A stretch of DNA of 64,000 nucleotides. Origin: Branchiostoma lanceolatum. Taxonomy: Eukaryota; Chordata; Leptocardii; Amphioxiformes; Branchiostomatidae. Below the pieces are notes generated by a model. It was given only the letters and a program-made list of their open reading frames with translations, had not been told where the DNA came from and did not search any database. The translations under genes were made by a program, and so were the position numbers. Location of the stretch: the NCBI RefSeq assembly GCF_035083965.1, contig NC_089735.1, positions 10,318,001-10,382,000 of the forward strand. The letters are read 5' to 3'. This document shows positions 59,721 to 64,000 of this stretch, piece by piece (position 1 is the stretch's first letter; every line of letters starts with the position of its first letter).

Positions 59721-62700
59721 ATGGACAAACTGGAACATGTGCAAAAGCAGACAGTTGCTATTCAAAACCTGCTGTCCGGGGGAGCAACGATACCGAAAGG
59801 AAAAGACACAACATGTAAGAAACTGTTAGACGAAGCCACAACAGCTCTAGCAGAGGTGCACAGACTCTTGTTGGCAGATGGATCGACCAATGGGGACGTC
59901 AAGGGAATGGAGAGGTTGAAGATCAAGGAAACGTCATCAGTAGCTAAAGTAGAAAGCAGAGATAAACGTACTCATTACATGACCATGGATGAGGAAGACT
60001 TAGAGGTACTCACCATACTTGTTTTTTGTTCTTGCAAACAATAGCTTCTGCTGCATTCTAAAAATTAAACAAAGTTGCCTTAATGATTTTGTGCAATTAG
60101 ATGCGCAGCCCAGTACTTGCTAAAAAGAGCTATGATCTACTTTCTCTTTCCAGGATCAAGATCAGTATCTAGAACGACTCCAAAATCAAGAAGATGAGGT
60201 AATAAAGTCCTCTTTGTGTGTATATGTGCGTTCCATTGAAAGAGTCATTGGATATGTTATTTGGATTTAGAAATAAAACTTGAATGACATATTACGATAC
60301 CATGTATAGTACAGGTATACTGGAGGTTATAATTGATTGCTTCCATGTAGATACTTAAGAAACAAACAAAGTGATTACTGATATTAAAGAAACAAAGTTT
60401 ACATGTAAAAGGAAACTTTGCCCCTATTATAAGAAAGTACTGTAAATTCATGTTAATTTGTGGGGACTTGAATCTGCAGTTGAGGAAAGAAATGAGGTTT
60501 TTGCTGTGTTTTTCATTCAAGTTCATGGTTGAAACAATTATGTAGTTAGTACAGTAGTACACTGCAAACATTCCAAGATTTACATCATTCGTAGCTCCAA
60601 GATTAAGACATTTTGTCAGTTGTAAAATATCATGGATCCATCCTTGCAGAATGAGCTGACGGCTGCAGAGAAAGCTGAAGCAGAGGCCCTCACGACTTCT
60701 TTCACTGAGCAGCTGGATGATGACTTTGATGATGATTTTGATACTCAAGCCTTGGAGGTTTGCTTTCTAGCCCAAATGTTATAAATAATATACTATTAGT
60801 CAGTCTAGTTCCATATGTAAAAAAGAATGCACACAATTGATTCTATCTTTTCCATAAGTATTCAAAATTTTATTGACTTTATGTAGCAATATTCCTAAAG
60901 CCTAGTACATGAACTACAGTATATAATTGTAATAATCTTTGCATAGACTTACATGTACACTGTATAAGTCAAAACATAATCTTTTCGGAAAAGTAGTTTC
61001 ACAATGTACCTTATGTGTATTAACTTAATCCTTGCTCTTGATTGGCTAAAAGATAAGCTGATTATTTTTTACCCCCTTGTCATATGACAGGAGATAGATG
61101 CCATGTGTACGGGAGGAGGGGATGGCGTCATCACTGTGGATGATGAAGATGATACTGACATAGAGGAAGAGGAGGAAGAGGAGAATGGTAAGAAGCTTTT
61201 TAACCATGTCTCAAGAGAAGTTTTTTCTCCTTAGTTATAGATTGAGTTTTAAACTTATTAAGCGGTACTTGCATTATATATGATTGTCATGATTCTGTAT
61301 GAAGTGCACATTTACTATACAAAATTTGTCTAAAACAATTATTGCTGTATGAACTAAACTTCTTGTTAGGCATTGCTGAACGGATTCAGCAACTGAATAG
61401 GTACCTACATGCACTTAATTAACACAAACAGAGTCTATAGTACACTATTATGTCTATATGTGCTCCTCAACAGTGTTCACTGTACATCAAAGCAATGATT
61501 CTTTCAAATTGAATGCAATACGAGTGTACAGGACAGGAGTTGTCTGATACATCAAAAGGCAGGTACTGGCACCTGGTTTTGTTGCATTGAAATTTCTTTG
61601 ATCTTGAAGGAGAACATATTTTTGGCTCAAAGTATCCTGTGAAAAGGCAAAATATCTTGGAAAAAAATGTAAAAAAAACAACCTCAATGTTCATCCTGAG
61701 ACCCATTGTACCTATCAGACGGAGCAGGCCTGAGATCAGGTTTTCTGCGCTGTCGTCATTAACGGGTCAGACAGGCTACTCAACGAGATAGGAGCCATGT
61801 AGGGCCTCCAGTAGGAAACTATTGCTTGATCATAATGTCTGCAGTAGGAAACCTATCAAATGTTAAATCATTCTGTTCTGCTGTATTCACCACAGCCTCA
61901 GAATCAGTCACAGAAAGCCACTATGATTGAAGATGATGGCATGATTGACTTTAGTTAACGTTGTTGTTGGTGAGTTTACTTTTTTCAATGAGATCATATT
62001 GAAGTTGTATGAATCTAAGCAAGAACGTCCCACAGAAAGGTTTCGATGTCCTCTGTGGTCCAGTGGCTGATGGGATACTCCCGGTATATGTTCCCGTTGG
62101 TGTCCAGCAAGGAGATTGTGGCGTCTGCACCACGAATGTCCCGGATTTCGAGTCCGGGCATGTCTGCAGCGGGGCCGCGGAGAAAGGCTGTCAGCTCCGG
62201 GAGATGTTTCAGCTTTCACTGGAAACACAGCCGCAGTACCGCCCGGAAACTGCCAGGGGAGACCATCTCATCCTCCTCCTGGCAGCACAGTCTGCAGTCC
62301 TGGAACAGCGGTGAGAGACCAAAGAGCTGCAGCTTTTCACAGGTGCTGCAGAGAAGCGCACTGCTGAACCCCAATTCCCTGCAGACTACATGGTCATGCT
62401 GGGTCACCCTTGGGCTTGTTATGTCAGGGTCATTTGCATCTCCGTTGTTTACGTCAAGGTTGTCGTCAATGGAGGCAGAAACAGGGAGGATTAGCAGTAC
62501 ATGGAACAGCCGTGCCAGGGTTAGCCAAAGGTCCATCTCTACTGGACTGGCCAAGACTGGTTGGGTCAGGTTTGGTCGTGGATAGCTATAACTGTTTTGT
62601 ACTTGATCCTCCAACCGGTTTCTCAACCTGATGAAACAGTCATACAGACAGTACAGTCACACAAGTCGTTCACTGTCCTCAGCTTTCTTCACAGTCTCAT

Positions 62701-63890
62701 AGGCTACCTGGGCTTCAAGTCAGATTTCACTGCACCAGTCCTAGGCAGGATTACTGAAATCAAACTTCCCTTGCCTAAGTCCAACTGGCAAAGTCCTGGA
62801 GTTTACAGAGGAGTTTTTTCTTCTTCAATTCTCTCACAGGAATAATGACTCCATTACAAGCAGAGTGTGACATCCTATGCTGTGCAGATCAGATCAAGTG
62901 TTGTTCCTGGCTGTGCAATGCCTTTTTTCTCCAGCAAGGAAAACCTGTGCCACATATTTCCCCACACAGCTCCACTTATAAATCATGTACATCCTGGTTC
63001 TATGCAACTCGCCTGCACATACATGTATCATGAGCCCTACAGGAAGGGGTCAACGACTCCTGAAGAAGGTCAACAATACAGGCCCCTTTTCAGCTTGACA
63101 GCAAATGCTGAGCGATCATGCAACAACCGAAATCGGACCCTTAATCTCATAATTGGAATATGATAGAAGATGTTAAAATATGATTTAAACGACAAGTAAA
63201 CACACAAATGTACAAAAATTTGTTCTCCATGTTCAAAATGCGATGAGCAATCTGTCAAAGCTTTTGTTGCTCAGCAGTCACAGCCTGTAGTGGAAAAGGG
63301 GTGTTGCTAGTTAACGTGGGTTAACAGTATTGAAAAGTTTTTAAAGTGGGGGTCAAAGACCACATTGCCACTCTTGAACTGAGTACTAGGTATAAAAATG
63401 GAAAGCTACATTTGCATAATGTTTTTCAACCTTTCCCTCAAATTCTACCACAAATTTCTGCTTAAATTCCGACATTTAACATGCAGTTACTTTTCATCTC
63501 TTTTTTGCAGACCCCTCTATCCCCCCACCAGACAAACAAACAATTGATGCACTGAAGAAATATTTCGGCCACGCACACTTTAGACCGTAAGTGACATTAC
63601 CAATTGTTATGTACTAGTATCCTATCAAGTATGCTTTTAAGTATGGCAGTTTCAATGATTTTGATTTTTTGTGGATGATCTTGTTTAGTGTGACAATATC
63701 TTTAGTTTGTGTGTGGTTTAGTTTTTTTAGTGTGGTAATGCAGCATCAAGTAGTTGTAACAGCAAGTTGGCTTATTTGTAGTTTGATTTTTGTTTATGAT
63801 TACAGTTGCTTTTGAATTTCAGGATGCAGTGGAAAATTGTTCGCTCTATACTGAAGGAAAGAAGAGACAACTGCTGTATTATGGCAACAG
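59721..63890 (+). CDS. WRN: WRN-type RecQ helicase, 5' part (continues beyond window)
   Basis: Coding exons 59721-60005, 60154-60198, 60650-60757, 61091-61187, 63511-63586 and 63823-63890, all GT/AG with matching phases. The ATG at 59,721 follows an in-frame TGA within the same exon, so it is the natural start unless another splice form exists. The last three exons lead into the helicase core: IDALKKYFGHAHFRP, then MQWKIVRSILKERRDN and MATG, at which the window ends just before the Walker A GKS. This matches human WRN ([28 protein letters not shown]) far better than BLM or RECQL. Upstream there are only about 200 residues: a helical N-terminus, then a very acidic segment (QLDDDFDDDFDTQALEEID and a run of Asp/Glu). 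No exonuclease domain precedes it, unlike human WRN. RecQ helicases unwind replication and recombination intermediates in the nucleus. Confidence 0.88.
61696..61770 (-). promoter_or_regulatory. SECIS element (type II) in the SELENOF 3' UTR
   Basis: On the minus strand, helix I is formed by CTGA/TCAG and CCCGTT/AATGGG. The non-canonical quartet is ATGA (61,759-61,756) opposite TGAT (61,717-61,714). Helix II is GACAGCGCAG against CTGCTCCGTC (8 of 10 pairs). The unpaired AAAA (61,744-61,741) is followed by an extra mini-helix CCTGA/TCAGG. This is the full plan of a form-2 eukaryotic SECIS, which recruits SBP2 and the Sec elongation factor to read UGA as selenocysteine. It begins about 450 nt after the Sec codon. 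Confidence 0.88.
62015..62536 (-). CDS. SELENOF: SELENOF (15-kDa selenoprotein), intronless, with in-frame UGA-Sec
   Basis: The frame runs from ATG at 62,536 to TAG at 62,017-62,015, with a UGA at 62,218-62,216 read as selenocysteine: 173 residues, Sec at 107. Residues 1-22 are a signal peptide (MDLWLTLARLFHVLLILPVS). The Cys-rich domain (CRELGFSSALLCSTC, DCRLCCQEE; Cys 52, 63, 66, 81, 84, 85) matches the part of human SELENOF that binds UDP-glucose:glycoprotein glucosyltransferase in the ER. The thioredoxin-like domain follows after the UGA (LKHLPELTAFLR, GLEIRDIRGAD, LLDTNGN, WTTEDIETFL), clearly homologous to the human protein, so the UGA is not a stop. The redox motif is C104-F-Q-U107, one residue longer than the human C-G-U. 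Another ATG at 62,626 is in frame, but the later one begins the signal peptide. The gene lies in WRN intron 5 on the opposite strand and has no introns. Confidence 0.92.
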
Positions 63891-64000
63891 GTACATTTTA
63901 TGTGCTTACTTAATGTATATCATAACAAACAAAATTGTTCCTAGTTAGAGTTCTGAGTAGCATTTATGTAAAAATAACATTTTAGTGTTTGGGAAAAGTA

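Noticed and set aside
61888-61960. Possible extra WRN exon after a CACAG acceptor at about 61,898
   Set aside because: No donor with a compatible phase follows, and exons 5 and 6 already join in frame; the segment lies in the SELENOF 3' UTR.
62216-62218. TGA as the true stop of a truncated SELENOF
   Set aside because: Homology to the thioredoxin-like domain continues for 66 residues to a TAG, and a SECIS element follows, so recoding to selenocysteine is the better reading.
62046-62631. Long plus-strand frames of 101 to 179 codons over the SELENOF locus
   Set aside because: They are the reverse complement of the SELENOF coding region, whose minus-strand translation is clearly homologous to a known protein; the plus frames have no homology.

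Overview
The window is animal nuclear DNA. Protein-coding genes are split into many short exons with GT/AG junctions, introns hold microsatellites and decayed transposons, and the recognisable proteins (HELT, EFCAB6, HIF1AN/FIH, WRN, SELENOF) are bilaterian orthologues. Their closeness to vertebrate sequences, the moderate intron sizes and the repeat style suggest an invertebrate deuterostome, most likely a cephalochordate (amphioxus). That species call is inference; no species-specific marker was verified. All exon maps were assembled by hand from splice sites and reading-frame phase.

Layout. 1-16.9 kb is gene-poor: a possible exon at the left edge, a decayed LINE 3' end (about 3.17-3.64 kb), a diverged array of kilobase-scale duplications (4.2-10.7 kb), an isolated GC-rich candidate terminal exon (12.5 kb) and further diverged duplications. 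16,982-20,939 (-) holds a complete six-exon gene for a small mucin-like type I membrane protein. 22,525-24,377 (+) is HELT, a Hes/Hey-class bHLH repressor. 25,572-38,180 (-) is a 16-exon EF-hand protein of the EFCAB6 type, with an intron-containing tRNA-Lys(UUU) gene in its fourth intron. 40,783-44,183 (+) is a four-exon secreted or membrane-anchored SRPBCC-fold protein. 48,882-58,479 (-) is HIF1AN (factor inhibiting HIF), with a TA-flanked TIR transposon in intron 1. 59,721 to the window end (+) is the 5' part of a WRN-type RecQ helicase, cut off just before its Walker A lysine.

The most notable find lies inside WRN intron 5 on the opposite strand: an intronless gene for the 15-kDa selenoprotein SELENOF (62,015-62,536), with an in-frame UGA and, about 450 nt further 3', a well-formed SECIS element with the extra apical mini-helix. 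Its redox motif reads C-x-x-U instead of the C-x-U of the human protein.

The genes do not form an operon or a pathway. Adjacent genes are arranged head-to-head (EFCAB6/SRPBCC; HIF1AN/WRN; mucin-like/HELT) or tail-to-tail (HELT/EFCAB6; SRPBCC/HIF1AN), so the intervals between starts may hold divergent promoters and 3' regions may overlap.
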